Assembly (NCBI RefSeq): GCF_000714935.1
Contig: NZ_JMIR01000022.1
Span: 20,279-84,278 of the forward strand
DNA from: Tumebacillus flagellatus
Lineage (GTDB): Bacteria > Bacillota > Bacilli > Tumebacillales > Tumebacillaceae
DNA length: 64,000 bases
Direction: 5' to 3'
Made by a program: the position numbers and the translations under genes
The notes under the pieces: generated by a model
Seen by the model: the letters and a program-made list of their open reading frames with translations, nothing else
What the model was told of the DNA's origin: nothing
The model's database searches: none
Shown: one piece after another, positions 30,439 through 38,954 of the stretch
How positions within the stretch are numbered: the first letter of the stretch is position 1
Layout: the number at the start of each line of letters is the position of its first letter

Positions 30439-30471
30439 AATAATGTCCCGCATATGCATATTATGTCCCGC
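30439..30471 (-). promoter_or_regulatory. CggR operator and promoter region
   Basis: On the minus strand CGGGACATAAT and CGGGACATTAT form two direct repeats about 20 bp apart, resembling the CGGGAC-based direct-repeat operator of B. subtilis cggR. The first repeat contains CATAAT, a plausible -10 element. Location 27 bp before the cggR start fits autoregulation relieved by fructose-1,6-bisphosphate. Confidence 0.75.
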
Positions 30472-30480
30472 TTGCTCCGA

Positions 30481-30508
30481 AAAAAGTGCAGACACTTCGT
30501 CTGCTCAT
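30481..30508 (-). terminator. Terminator of rpoN
   Basis: GCAGAC-GAAGT-GTCTGC hairpin followed by ACTTTTTT on the minus strand, between rpoN and cggR. Confidence 0.8.
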
Positions 30509-30578
30509 TTTTACTATATCCAACTCAGAGGAAATCTGCAACCCTCCGCTGTGAATTGGAGAGATTCTATTCCAGATT

Positions 30579-31976
30579 CTAGTCATCGTAGCGTTTGCGT
30601 TGCGAAGAGGACGGAAGCCCTTCTTCTTCGCGGTATTTGGCGACCGTGCGGCGGGCGATCTCGATGCCCTGCGCCTGCAAGAGGTCGGTGAGTTTTTGGT
30701 CGGAGAGCGGTTTCTTGGGATCTTCGCCGGAGATCAAGCGGCGGATTTCCGCTTTGATGCTTTCGGCGGCCGCGCCGTCTCCCGTCGAAGTCTGCACGCC
30801 GGAGTTGAAAAAATACTTCAACTCAAACACGCCCCGCGGCGTCTGCGCATACTTGCCCGTGGTCGCGCGCGAGACCGTCGATTCATGCAGTCCGACTTGG
30901 TCGGCGACCTGACGCAAGGTAAGCGGTTTCATATTCGAAATGCCTCCGTCGAAAAAACCGCGCTGCATCTCCACGATCGCTTGCGTGACATTGTAGATCG
31001 TCTGCCGGCGCTGTTCAAGCGACTTCATCAGCCAGAGCGCCCCGTTGAGTTTGCCGTTGATGTAATCGCGGGTTTCTTTGTGCGACGGGTCTTGGGTGCT
31101 CAACATGCTGCGGTAGAACTCGTTGATGTGGAGTTTGGGCAAGGCTTTTTCGTTGACGACGACCACGTAGTCGCGGCCGACTTTTTCCACGAAGACGTCG
31201 GGGATGATGTAATGCGGCGTTTCGGTGGAGTACATCCGGCCCGGTTTCGGGTCGAGGGTTTTCAGCAGGTCGACCATGCGCTGCACCTCGGCAGGCGTGA
31301 CGCCGAGCGTGGAAGCGACGCGGGTGATGCGTCCCTGGGCGACGTCTTCGAGACAGTGATCGATCAGCGGGTAGATCGCGGACGGGATTTTTTCCTGTTT
31401 GGAACGTCCCTTGCGTTCGGTGCGTTCCGCAAGTTCCGCCAATTGCAGGCGGAGGCATTCTCCGAGGTTGCGGGCTCCAACGCCGGTCGGTTCAAACGTC
31501 TGGATAGTTTTCAGCACGGCTTCCACGCGCTCCAGTTTGGTTTTTAGCTGGGTCGCGCATTCCGGCACGCCGAGCGTCAGGTAGCCGTTGTCGTCGATGT
31601 TTCCGATCAAGTAACGCCCGATGCGCAGCTCTTCGGGAGAGAGTTTTTGCAGGCGCAGTTGGTTGCTCAAGTGGTCGTGCAACGACTGGCTCTGGCGGAC
31701 GGTGGCGGCGGGGTCCCACTCGTCTCGATCGCGGTCGCGGGACTCCACGGCGGGAGCACCTGCGACGCGGGACGACGAATCGCGTTGCATCCGCGCGAGT
31801 TCCGACCAGTCTACGCGCTGTTCGGACTCGATCACCGGGTTGACGGCGAGTTCGCCTTCGAGGTATTCCAGCAGCTCCAGCGATGAAAATTGCAAGACCG
31901 TAATCGCTTGGCGCAACTCCGGCGTCATGACCAAGCGCTGTGATTGTTCTTGCCACAAGCCGTACCCCATCTGCAT
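30579..31976 (-). CDS. rpoN: RNA polymerase sigma-54 factor
   Basis: A 465-residue sigma factor for enhancer-dependent promoters. The N-terminal region I is Gln/Leu rich (QEQSQRLVMTPELRQAITVL), the core-binding region has FEPTGVGARNLGECL, and the C-terminal RpoN box ARRTVAKYREE lies near the end after a helix-turn-helix (LRQVADQVGLHESTVSRAT). The ATG at 31976 follows GGGGGGACACGCGAG. It lies 5' of the glycolytic operon, as in several Bacillales, but has its own terminator. Confidence 0.95.
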   Translation of the reverse strand: MQMGYGLWQEQSQRLVMTPELRQAITVLQFSSLELLEYLEGELAVNPVIESEQRVDWSELARMQRDSSSRVAGAPAVESRDRDRDEWDPAATVRQSQSLHDHLSNQLRLQKLSPEELRIGRYLIGNIDDNGYLTLGVPECATQLKTKLERVEAVLKTIQTFEPTGVGARNLGECLRLQLAELAERTERKGRSKQEKIPSAIYPLIDHCLEDVAQGRITRVASTLGVTPAEVQRMVDLLKTLDPKPGRMYSTETPHYIIPDVFVEKVGRDYVVVVNEKALPKLHINEFYRSMLSTQDPSHKETRDYINGKLNGALWLMKSLEQRRQTIYNVTQAIVEMQRGFFDGGISNMKPLTLRQVADQVGLHESTVSRATTGKYAQTPRGVFELKYFFNSGVQTSTGDGAAAESIKAEIRRLISGEDPKKPLSDQKLTDLLQAQGIEIARRTVAKYREEEGLPSSSQRKRYDD

Positions 31977-32115
31977 CTCGCGTGTCCCCCCTTTTGAACG
32001 CCCCTTGGGACGTGTCGGTTCCGTTTTTTGCTCATGAAAAAAAGCGTCGTCACTGAACAGTGTAGCAGAACGACGCTGATTTTGCGACGGCGCGGGGAGT
32101 GGCAAAGAACGGGTT

Positions 32116-32307
32116 TTAGGCGTAGAGAACGTGCACGCCGCCGCTCTCGTCGAGCAGGGCGAAGCGCACGTCGCGCAGGTCGTAAATTTGCAGTTGGGAG
32201 AGCGTTTCGCGCAGCCAAGGTTCGTTGAGTCCGGCTTTCATGAGGTTTTCGTAGCACATCTTGCCCGCTTGGATCAGCGGAAGGGATGTGGGTTTTTGTG
32301 CGTTCAT
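32116..32307 (-). CDS. Stand-alone YetF/DUF421 C-terminal-like domain
   Basis: A 63-residue cytoplasmic protein. PLIQAGKMCYENLMKAGLNE, WLRETLSQLQIYDLRDV and RFALLDESGGVHVLY resemble the second soluble subdomain of YetF/DUF421 membrane proteins, in which a (P)LI..G.....L...GL..W....L...G......V..A.L...G pattern recurs. The membrane domain is absent. ATG preceded by AAGGAGG. It sits between rpoN and comER. The homology call is by eye and moderate. Confidence 0.65.
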   Translation of the reverse strand: MNAQKPTSLPLIQAGKMCYENLMKAGLNEPWLRETLSQLQIYDLRDVRFALLDESGGVHVLYA

Positions 32308-32433
32308 GGGTGCGTACCTCCTTATCTTGTTAGCATGTGCTTTGTGGCGGGTAAACATTCAGAGGCATACAACGGCAGGTTGCTAGCATAGGGTGGGGAT
32401 AGCAAGTGAATTTTTGAAGAGGAGGAGACTGCC

Positions 32434-33276
32434 TTGCGGATAGGATTCATTGGGACCGGGAGTATGGGAAGCATGTTGATCCGCGCGTTTGTCCAATCCA
32501 CGCTTTCCTCTGAGATCCAGGTAGTCGCCTGCAATCGCAGCCCGGAAAAATTGGCGCAGCTCCAGACGCGGTACCCGCACTTGCAAGTCTGCGCCACTGC
32601 GGAAGAAACCGTTTCGGCGTCGGACGTCGTGTTTCTCTGTGTAAAACCGGGAGATGCCCCCGCTGTGATAAACGGAGTACTGCCTTCTATTCGAGAGGAC
32701 CACTATTTTGTGTCGATCAATTCGGCGGTGTTGTTGGAGGACATGGAGGCCGTCCTGCCCTGCCGTGTGGCGAAAGTGATTCCTTCCATTACGCAAGTGG
32801 CGCTCTCGGGCGTGACGTTGGTGATGCACGGGAGCCGTACGACGCTGCAAGAACGCCATGAGTTGGAGTCGTTGTTGGACGCGATTTCCAAGCCTGTGGT
32901 GGTGGAGGAAGCGGATCTGCGCGTGTGTTCCGATTTGAGTTCGTGCGGGCCGGCGTTTTTGGCGGTGCTGTTGCAGGAGTTTGCGATGGCGGCTGTGCGT
33001 CAGGGCGGGATTCCGCGCGACTTGGCAGATGCGTTGGTGAAAGAGATGACGCTGGGGCTTGGCAAATTGCTTGCGGAGGAAGGGTTTGAGTTTAGCGACG
33101 TGATCCGCAGAGTGTCTGTGCCCGGCGGGATTACGGCGGAAGGGATTAAAGTGTTGCAGCCGTCGATGTCGGGGATTTTTGATCAGTTGCTGGCGACGAC
33201 GAGGTCGATTGCGCACAGCAAGCACGGGGCGAAAACGCCTGTGATGAAGGTGGAATTGACGGAGTATGAGGATTAG
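32434..33276 (+). CDS. comER: Late competence protein ComER (pyrroline-5-carboxylate reductase family)
   Basis: A 280-residue Rossmann protein of the ProC family. It begins MRIGFIGTGSMGSMLIRAF, carries VFLCVKPGDAP, and has the C-terminal dimerisation region SSCGPAFLAVLLQEFAMAAV followed by VSVPGGITAEGI. The divergence from true ProC and the C terminus suit ComER, which in bacilli lies near comE and affects sporulation and biofilm signalling. The start is TTG with GAGGAGGAG at correct spacing. A plain ProC remains possible. Confidence 0.8.
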   Translation: MRIGFIGTGSMGSMLIRAFVQSTLSSEIQVVACNRSPEKLAQLQTRYPHLQVCATAEETVSASDVVFLCVKPGDAPAVINGVLPSIREDHYFVSINSAVLLEDMEAVLPCRVAKVIPSITQVALSGVTLVMHGSRTTLQERHELESLLDAISKPVVVEEADLRVCSDLSSCGPAFLAVLLQEFAMAAVRQGGIPRDLADALVKEMTLGLGKLLAEEGFEFSDVIRRVSVPGGITAEGIKVLQPSMSGIFDQLLATTRSIAHSKHGAKTPVMKVELTEYED

Positions 33277-33402
33277 GCGTAGGAAAAAAAGGAGCTGGTG
33301 CCCGGTTGGGTGCCAGCTTTTTTTGATGGAGTTATGCGCGATGGAAAAAGGTTCACCTGTGCGGGCGAACTCTCTCCGGGGGCAATTCATTTTCGGTGGA
33401 CG

Positions 33403-34242
33403 TTACTTGTTGTTGCGGTTGTTGTACGCCCAGTGGTTCGTCGGGCCGTGGCCTGCCCCGAGGCCGAGGGTGTCTCGGATGGCGCAGGTGATGAATTCCT
33501 TGGCGATGGCGACCGCTTCGCGGATCGGCGTGCCCTTGGCGAGTTCGGCGGTGATCGCCGCTGAAAACGTGCAGCCGGTGCCGTGCGTGTGTTTGGTTTC
33601 ATGACGCGGCGAGACGAACTGCTCGAAGGTTTCGCCGTCGAACAGAATGTCAAGCGCATCGCCTTCGAGGTGACCGCCCTTGACGACGACGAACTTCGGG
33701 CCGAAGTCGTGAATGCGGCGGGCCGCTTCCTTCATGTCGTCGACCGTTTTGATTTCACGGTTGATGAGGACTTCCGCTTCCGGCAGGTTCGGCGTGACGA
33801 CGGTGGCGAGCGGAAGCAGGTGGTCGATCAGCGCTTGCTGAGAGGAGTCTTCGAGCAGTTTCGCTCCGCCCTTGGCGACCATGACCGGGTCGATGACGAG
33901 GTTCGGGATGTTGTGCTGTTTGATCTTGCGGGCGACGGCTTCGATGATCGGGACTTGCGAGAGCATGCCGGTTTTCACCGCGTCAATCCCGATGTCGGTG
34001 GCGACGGCGTCGATCTGCTGCTCGATCGCTTCGATGGGCAAATTGTAGATGCCGTGAACGCCGAGCGTGTTTTGAGCGGTGACCGCGGTGAGAGCGCTCA
34101 TACCGAAGACGTTGAGGACGGTGAACGTTTTGAGATCGGCTTGGATGCCGGCGCCTCCGCCGGAATCGCTGCCTGCTATGGTTAACGCCCGCGGAACGCG
34201 GGTTTTGGCTTGTTCGGTTGCGTTTGCTGCCTGTGCTTCCAT
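33403..34242 (-). CDS. thiD: Hydroxymethylpyrimidine/phosphomethylpyrimidine kinase
   Basis: A 279-residue ribokinase-fold enzyme of thiamine biosynthesis. Signatures are [52 protein letters not shown] and the catalytic [21 protein letters not shown] preceded by AGAGAGGGG. It stands alone; no TPP riboswitch was recognised upstream. It is divergent from the tRNA-Arg gene. Confidence 0.96.
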   Translation of the reverse strand: MEAQAANATEQAKTRVPRALTIAGSDSGGGAGIQADLKTFTVLNVFGMSALTAVTAQNTLGVHGIYNLPIEAIEQQIDAVATDIGIDAVKTGMLSQVPIIEAVARKIKQHNIPNLVIDPVMVAKGGAKLLEDSSQQALIDHLLPLATVVTPNLPEAEVLINREIKTVDDMKEAARRIHDFGPKFVVVKGGHLEGDALDILFDGETFEQFVSPRHETKHTHGTGCTFSAAITAELAKGTPIREAVAIAKEFITCAIRDTLGLGAGHGPTNHWAYNNRNNK

Positions 34243-34295
34243 GTTGGTTCCCCTCTCTGTGGAATGCTACGGTTATTGTAACAGAATGTGGGGAG

Positions 34296-34324
34296 TTGCA
34301 AAATGTCCCGGTATCGTGTAATAT
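34296..34324 (+). promoter_or_regulatory. Promoter of tRNA-Arg
   Basis: TTGCAA (34296-34301), 17-bp spacer, TAATAT (34319-34324), ending 45 bp before the mature tRNA. A good match to a vegetative sigma-A promoter. Confidence 0.65.
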
Positions 34325-34368
34325 AGCAATTGTTCCTCCGAGGAACGCACACAACTGGATATGCACAC

Positions 34369-34443
34369 GTGCCCTTAGTGTATCGGATATCACGGTGGCC
34401 TCCGGAGCCGCAGAGGCAGGTTCGACTCCTGCAGGGCACGCCA
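34369..34443 (+). tRNA. tRNA-Arg (anticodon CCG)
   Basis: A 75-nt cloverleaf with encoded CCA. Acceptor GTGCCCT pairs perfectly with AGGGCAC, the anticodon stem GTGGC/GCCGC encloses CTCCGGA (anticodon CCG), and the T stem GCAGG/CCTGC encloses TTCGACT. A terminator hairpin follows. Confidence 0.93.
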
Positions 34444-34449
34444 ACTGAT

Positions 34450-34492
34450 TAAACACCCTGACGAGATTTGATTTCGTCAGGGTGTTTTTTGT
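34450..34492 (+). terminator. Terminator of tRNA-Arg
   Basis: Hairpin ACACCCTGACGA ... TCGTCAGGGTGT followed by TTTTTT, seven bases after CCA. Confidence 0.9.
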
Positions 34493-34502
34493 ACTGGTAT
34501 TG

Positions 34503-34541
34503 AAAAAAGCCGCGCTGGTACGTCAGCGCGGCTTTTACTCT
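34503..34541 (-). terminator. Terminator of M1-type peptidase gene
   Basis: AAGCCGCGCTG ... CAGCGCGGCTT hairpin flanked by A- and T-runs, just 3' of the peptidase gene on the minus strand. Confidence 0.85.
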
Positions 34542-34557
34542 ACTCGAACTTAAACCC

Positions 34558-36342
34558 CTATTTCGCCCCCAGCTTCAACCAACCACCATAAAACCCCTCA
34601 TCCGTCGGGAAGTACGCTTCCGCAAAACGAATAAACTCCGGGGTGGTAATCTGCTGGTACTGATAGGCGTTCAAGTAATCATGCAGGAAATGCAGGCCCG
34701 TTTGCAAAGGGTCGGTCGTGCCGCTGTTGCGCTTGAAGAGGTCCCACATCTCGTACGCCGGTTGCGTGTAGTACGCTTGGAGCATCTGCCCCGGCTTCAA
34801 CTCCGACAGCGAGATGTTGCTCATCAGCCCGTCCATCCACTTGCGGTTGTACCTCAGGTAGCGGAACGCTTCCTGCTCCGGCACCTTCTCCACCCCGTAC
34901 ATATACAGCGAAGTGGAAAGCTCCGTCATCCCCTCATCCAGCCAGCCCTCATGGAACGAGTCGGACGAAACCGTGAAGTTAAACCACTGGTGCGCAATCT
35001 CGTGCGCTACCGTCTCTTTGAAAAACAGCGGGTCGTACGGGTACTGATTCGGATCCGCCGGCACCGTCACGATGCCCGGATACTCCATCCCGCCGTCGTT
35101 CGCCATGATGTCCAACTGCTTGTGCGGGTACGGACCGATGTTCTCCCCGTAGAAATGCACCGACTTCGCCGCCACGTCCAAAATCTCTTGCAACGCTTCG
35201 TCCTGATCTTCCTCGCTGCGCCCAAACACCCGAATCTGCACGCCGTCCACCGTCCGATCCAACTCTTTGAGCCTCGGCGAGCCGTCGATCTGCGCGTAGA
35301 TCTCCTTGACGTTGTTCACCGTCAACTGCCCTTTGTTGGTGCCGCGCGGCAAGTCATTCTCCGCCGAAGAGATGAACGAATACCCCTCCGGCAACTCATA
35401 CGAAACTTTGAAATCGCTGAAGTCCGTGAAGTACGACTCCGACGATGGGTAGTACGGGAACTTGTTCCAGCCCGATTCGTTGTACGTCGCGAGCATCGGG
35501 TACCATTCCGCCAGCTTGTACAACTGCTCCTCGTCCACTTTGGCAAACCGATTGCCCGGCTCCGGAAGCGTGAACGTGTAGGTGACGTCCACTTCCGTTT
35601 TTTCACCGGGTTTGAGAGCGGTCGGCAACGCAACGTCGAGGGAATCGCCCGTCAGTTTATAGGCCGCGTCCTGACCGCCGGTTTTCAGGGAGTCAATGTT
35701 CACCTTGGCGTATTGCAGTCTGTCGTTCAGCGGCTTGCCGTTCTCGTCGAGGATCGGCGTGCCGTCCGGGTTGTTGTATTTCGGGACGAAGTTCCGGTTC
35801 TTGAACTCCTCCGTGAACACGTTCGGGATGAAGTAAAAAACGGCATGGTCCCACACATCCGCAGAACGATTCTCCACTTGCACCTTCGCCGTCACTTTGA
35901 ATTCATGCGCTTCGTTCATCACGAGGTTCAGGTCGTAATTCGCGTGGCTTCCATTCTTCGCCCCTTGAGGTGTAAACGCGGACGGATTGCCAACGATCAA
36001 ACGTCCCTCCGCTTCGTTCCAGTTCAGATCCTTGCCCAGAAGCTGTTCCACCCAAGACAACGGTATGTAGGTTCGGTCCTCCCGCAACGCGAGCGGTTCC
36101 GACAGAGTCACAGTCGTATCCCCGATTTGCACGTTCCGCGAGCCGATCCGCACTTTGAGGGACTTGCCCCCTTCGGTCAGCGTGGCGGTCGCCGTGCCCG
36201 CGTCCCATTGGAGTTCCGCCCCCAATTGGTTGGCGAGAACACGCAGCGGTACGGACGCGTCATTTTTTGGCTCGCCGGCAAAGGCAAGGCTCGGTGTTGC
36301 CATCGCAGCGATCAAGGTGAAAGCCAGTAGTTGTTTTTTCAG
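34558..36342 (-). CDS. Secreted M1-family metallopeptidase with stalk domain
   Basis: A protein of about 594 residues. After a signal peptide (LKKQLLAFTLIAAMATPSLAFA) comes a copper-amine-oxidase N-terminal-type stalk domain (about 30-120: VPLRVLANQLGAELQWDAGT, YIPLSWVEQLLG). Then the M1 aminopeptidase domain has the substrate motif GGMEYPGIV and the zinc site HEIAHQW ... EGMTE. It would act outside the cell. No ATG, GTG or TTG follows the GGAGGGG ribosome site; the best start is CTG at 36342, seven bases after it. A TTG at 36396 is in frame but has no ribosome site. The domain call is firm, the start is not. Confidence 0.85.
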   Translation of the reverse strand: MKKQLLAFTLIAAMATPSLAFAGEPKNDASVPLRVLANQLGAELQWDAGTATATLTEGGKSLKVRIGSRNVQIGDTTVTLSEPLALREDRTYIPLSWVEQLLGKDLNWNEAEGRLIVGNPSAFTPQGAKNGSHANYDLNLVMNEAHEFKVTAKVQVENRSADVWDHAVFYFIPNVFTEEFKNRNFVPKYNNPDGTPILDENGKPLNDRLQYAKVNIDSLKTGGQDAAYKLTGDSLDVALPTALKPGEKTEVDVTYTFTLPEPGNRFAKVDEEQLYKLAEWYPMLATYNESGWNKFPYYPSSESYFTDFSDFKVSYELPEGYSFISSAENDLPRGTNKGQLTVNNVKEIYAQIDGSPRLKELDRTVDGVQIRVFGRSEEDQDEALQEILDVAAKSVHFYGENIGPYPHKQLDIMANDGGMEYPGIVTVPADPNQYPYDPLFFKETVAHEIAHQWFNFTVSSDSFHEGWLDEGMTELSTSLYMYGVEKVPEQEAFRYLRYNRKWMDGLMSNISLSELKPGQMLQAYYTQPAYEMWDLFKRNSGTTDPLQTGLHFLHDYLNAYQYQQITTPEFIRFAEAYFPTDEGFYGGWLKLGAK

Positions 36343-36471
36343 AAAAACCCCTCCTCGCTTACATTTTATAACAAAACAGGAAGAGAAACGAGTCAAAATT
36401 CAGCTTCTGTTCAGGTTCCGTTTCTTTTCTGTACAACAACCGGCTCTAGAATGATCCTTGAGGTGATCAAC

Positions 36472-37386
36472 ATGAGCGAAATGGTAATTCAAACCCAACA
36501 ACTGACACGCCGCTACGGCCGACAAGTTTCGGTCGCGGACGTGAACCTGCAAGTTCCCCAAGGCAGCATCTACGGATTTCTCGGCCCCAACGGCGCCGGG
36601 AAGACGACGACGATCCGCATGTTGCTGGGCCTGATCCGCCCCACGTCGGGCCGCGTTCGGCTCTTCAACCAAGACCTTGAAAAAAACCGCATCTCCGTCC
36701 TCCGGAGGGTCGGCTCTCTCGTCGAATCTCCCTCCTACTACGGACACTTGACCGGAACGGAGAATCTGAAAGTCATCGCGCGACTGCTCGGCGTTTGCGA
36801 CCAGCACGTGGCGGAAGTGCTGGACTTGGTGCGCTTGACGCAAGCCGCAAACAAGCAAGTCAAAGGCTACTCACTCGGCATGAAGCAACGCCTCGGCATC
36901 GCAGCAGCGCTGCTCGGAAGTCCGGACCTGTTGATTCTCGACGAACCGACGAACGGCCTCGACCCCGCGGGCATTCAAGAGATTCGCGAACTGATCCTCG
37001 AAATGCCGAAACAGCACGGCATCACCGTCCTCGTCTCCTCCCACTTGCTCAGCGAGATTGAGCAGATGGCGACACAGGTCGGGATCATCAACGAAGGCAA
37101 GATGATCTTCCAAGGCCCGATGGACGATCTGCGCAGACAAAGCCGTCCGCAGTTGGTGCTCGAAACCGAACGCCCGCAAGACGTGCGGAATTTCTTGCAA
37201 GACCAAGGCTGGTCGGTCACGCTTGAGGACGGCCTGCTCTCGCTCCCGAACGCCGACTTCGAAACGTCCGCAGGCGTGAACCGCGAACTGGTCATGGCGG
37301 GCTTCTCCGTGTACCGGATGCGCGAAGTCAAACCGTCGCTCGAAGACATCTTCCTCGATCTCGTCGGAAAGGGAGTGAGCCTCTGA
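36472..37386 (+). CDS. ABC transporter ATP-binding protein (BcrA/LanF type)
   Basis: A 304-residue ATPase. Walker A GPNGAGKTTTIRML, Q-loop region SLVESPSYYGHLTG, signature YSLGMKQRLGIA, Walker B LLILDEPTNGLDP and H-loop SSHLLSEI are all intact. The SLVE-P-Y Q-loop is typical of bacitracin or lantibiotic-immunity exporters (BcrA, LanF). The ATG at 36472 follows GAGGTG. It is the first of five plus-strand genes: ATPase, two permeases, response regulator and histidine kinase. This suggests an antimicrobial-peptide resistance module controlled by its own two-component system. Confidence 0.93.
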   Translation: MSEMVIQTQQLTRRYGRQVSVADVNLQVPQGSIYGFLGPNGAGKTTTIRMLLGLIRPTSGRVRLFNQDLEKNRISVLRRVGSLVESPSYYGHLTGTENLKVIARLLGVCDQHVAEVLDLVRLTQAANKQVKGYSLGMKQRLGIAAALLGSPDLLILDEPTNGLDPAGIQEIRELILEMPKQHGITVLVSSHLLSEIEQMATQVGIINEGKMIFQGPMDDLRRQSRPQLVLETERPQDVRNFLQDQGWSVTLEDGLLSLPNADFETSAGVNRELVMAGFSVYRMREVKPSLEDIFLDLVGKGVSL

Positions 37387-38099
37387 TGTGGCGGATTCTC
37401 GCATCCGACTCCCTCAAACTGCGCCGCACGTGGATCGTCGCTCTGACACTCCTCACGCCGGTCGGTTTGATGGCGCTGATGACGGCGGCGTATACGGTCA
37501 GCTACGATACGCTTGTGAAGCCCGGTCAAGACAACTGGGCGACTCTGATTCAGATCCTGCACGTGTTGACGGTGTTTTCACTGATGCTGGGCTCGGGGAT
37601 CCTCGCGTCGATTTTTCTCGGGATTGAACACCAAGGGCATACGTGGAAACAGTTGATGGCGCTGCCGATCTCCCGCTTTCAACTCTTGGTGGGGAAGTTT
37701 CTGTGGCTGGCCGCGATGCTTGGGATCTCCTCGCTGCTGCTGGCGGTCGGGTATGTGCTGTTCGGCTTGGGATTTGATCTCGGCCCGACACCGTGGAAGA
37801 TGATTCTGACGGAATGCTTCGCTCCCTGCTTGGCGGTGTTGCCGGTCTTGGCGTTGCAGGTCTGGTTGTCCAGCGTGTTTCACAACCAAGCGCTGCCGGT
37901 TCTGCTCAGCGTGGTCGGCATGCTGCTCAGCGGCTCCGCGAGCCTGTTGCCGTCGTGGCTTCCGTGGTCGTACCCGCAATATGCAAGCCCTGTCGGTCAC
38001 GACCCTAAGCCGTGGTTGTTCGCGCTGCTGGGATTGGGAGTGGCTTGCGCGGTTGTCCTCGCAGGCGCGTCTCACTTCGCCAAGCGCGAAGTGAAGTAG
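37386..38099 (+). CDS. ABC-2 type permease (LanE/BcrB-like), first subunit
   Basis: A 237-residue membrane protein with six hydrophobic segments. It begins MWRILASDSLKLRRTWI and has EHQGHTWKQLMALPISR, the cytosolic coupling motif of lantibiotic-immunity permeases. The ATG overlaps the ATPase stop (TGATG). It pairs with the next gene, a paralogue. Confidence 0.88.
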   Translation: MWRILASDSLKLRRTWIVALTLLTPVGLMALMTAAYTVSYDTLVKPGQDNWATLIQILHVLTVFSLMLGSGILASIFLGIEHQGHTWKQLMALPISRFQLLVGKFLWLAAMLGISSLLLAVGYVLFGLGFDLGPTPWKMILTECFAPCLAVLPVLALQVWLSSVFHNQALPVLLSVVGMLLSGSASLLPSWLPWSYPQYASPVGHDPKPWLFALLGLGVACAVVLAGASHFAKREVK

Positions 38100-38111
38100 G
38101 AGGTGCAGGAA

Positions 38112-38864
38112 ATGTTCTGGAATTCTCTCGTTTCGGAATGGATGAAAGTGCGCAAATCGAGCCTCTGGTTTCTCATCCCCGTCGGCCCGCTGCTCGGCCT
38201 CTTGCTCGGCTGGCTCAACGTGCATACGGGGGAAACACACCCTGACGCCCAAGGGCAAGCAGAAGTTCATGACTGGCTGTGGATGTACCCGCAAATGCTC
38301 GGCACGTATGCCGTGCTGTTCCTCCCGCTGGTGGCGGGCGTCTATGCATCGCTGTTGTGCCGCTTTGAGCATCTGAACGGCGGCTGGAAACAGCTTCTGG
38401 CGCTCCCGGTTTCGCGGAGCACCCTCTATCTGACGAAGCTGGTCTATCTGCTCGGGATGCTGGCGCTCACGCAATTCCTTTGGCTGGCAGGCGTTCTGAT
38501 TTTTGGACTGTGCCTGCAAGTGGAAGGTTCGATTCCGTGGACAGAACTTGGCAAAAGCGGTTTCAGCGGCTGGCTGACCCTCGTGCCGCTGGCGGCGTTG
38601 CAGCTGTGGGTCGCGACGGTCTGGAAAAACTTCGGCCTCCCGTTTGCGCTCAACGTCATCCTCGCGATCCCCGGCATGCTGCTGCTGAACGCGGAAAAGT
38701 ACAGAGTGTACTACCTGTGGTCGCAGCCGTATCTCGGCATGTCCCCCACGCATGGCGGCATCTTGAACTTGGCGCCGATTTCCTTCTGGCTCGTGCTCGG
38801 CGGAAGTTTGGTGCTGGTGGCGGCGGGCTGGACGCATTTCGTCAAGCGCGACGTGCAGCACTAA
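38112..38864 (+). CDS. ABC-2 type permease (LanG-like), second subunit
   Basis: A 250-residue paralogue of the preceding permease: MFWNSLVSEWMKVRKSSLWF, then FEHLNGGWKQLLALPVSRST and several hydrophobic segments. ATG at 38112 with AGGAGG upstream is preferred over a GTG three codons before, which lies within the ribosome site. With the ATPase and sister permease it forms a three-gene exporter; a terminator follows. Confidence 0.88.
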   Translation: MFWNSLVSEWMKVRKSSLWFLIPVGPLLGLLLGWLNVHTGETHPDAQGQAEVHDWLWMYPQMLGTYAVLFLPLVAGVYASLLCRFEHLNGGWKQLLALPVSRSTLYLTKLVYLLGMLALTQFLWLAGVLIFGLCLQVEGSIPWTELGKSGFSGWLTLVPLAALQLWVATVWKNFGLPFALNVILAIPGMLLLNAEKYRVYYLWSQPYLGMSPTHGGILNLAPISFWLVLGGSLVLVAAGWTHFVKRDVQH

Positions 38865-38881
38865 GTCCGAAGACACCCTCT

Positions 38882-38918
38882 GGAAAAAAAGTCCTTGCGC
38901 GAACAAGGACTTTTTTCC
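38882..38918 (+). terminator. Terminator after ABC exporter
   Basis: AAGTCCTTG ... CAAGGACTT hairpin followed by TTTT, separating the ABC genes from the two-component genes. Confidence 0.85.
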
Positions 38919-38954
38919 CTGTCTGCGAAAGCTAGTATCTTGAGGTGACCACTG

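Noticed and set aside
32383..33390. A 335-codon minus-strand frame opposite comER
   Set aside because: Composition is rich in His, Arg and Gln, it has no ribosome site, and it overlaps a conserved Rossmann-fold gene in antisense.
34243..34368. TPP riboswitch upstream of thiD
   Set aside because: The conserved CTGAGA and ACCTGA segments are absent; the space is taken up by divergent promoters, including that of tRNA-Arg.
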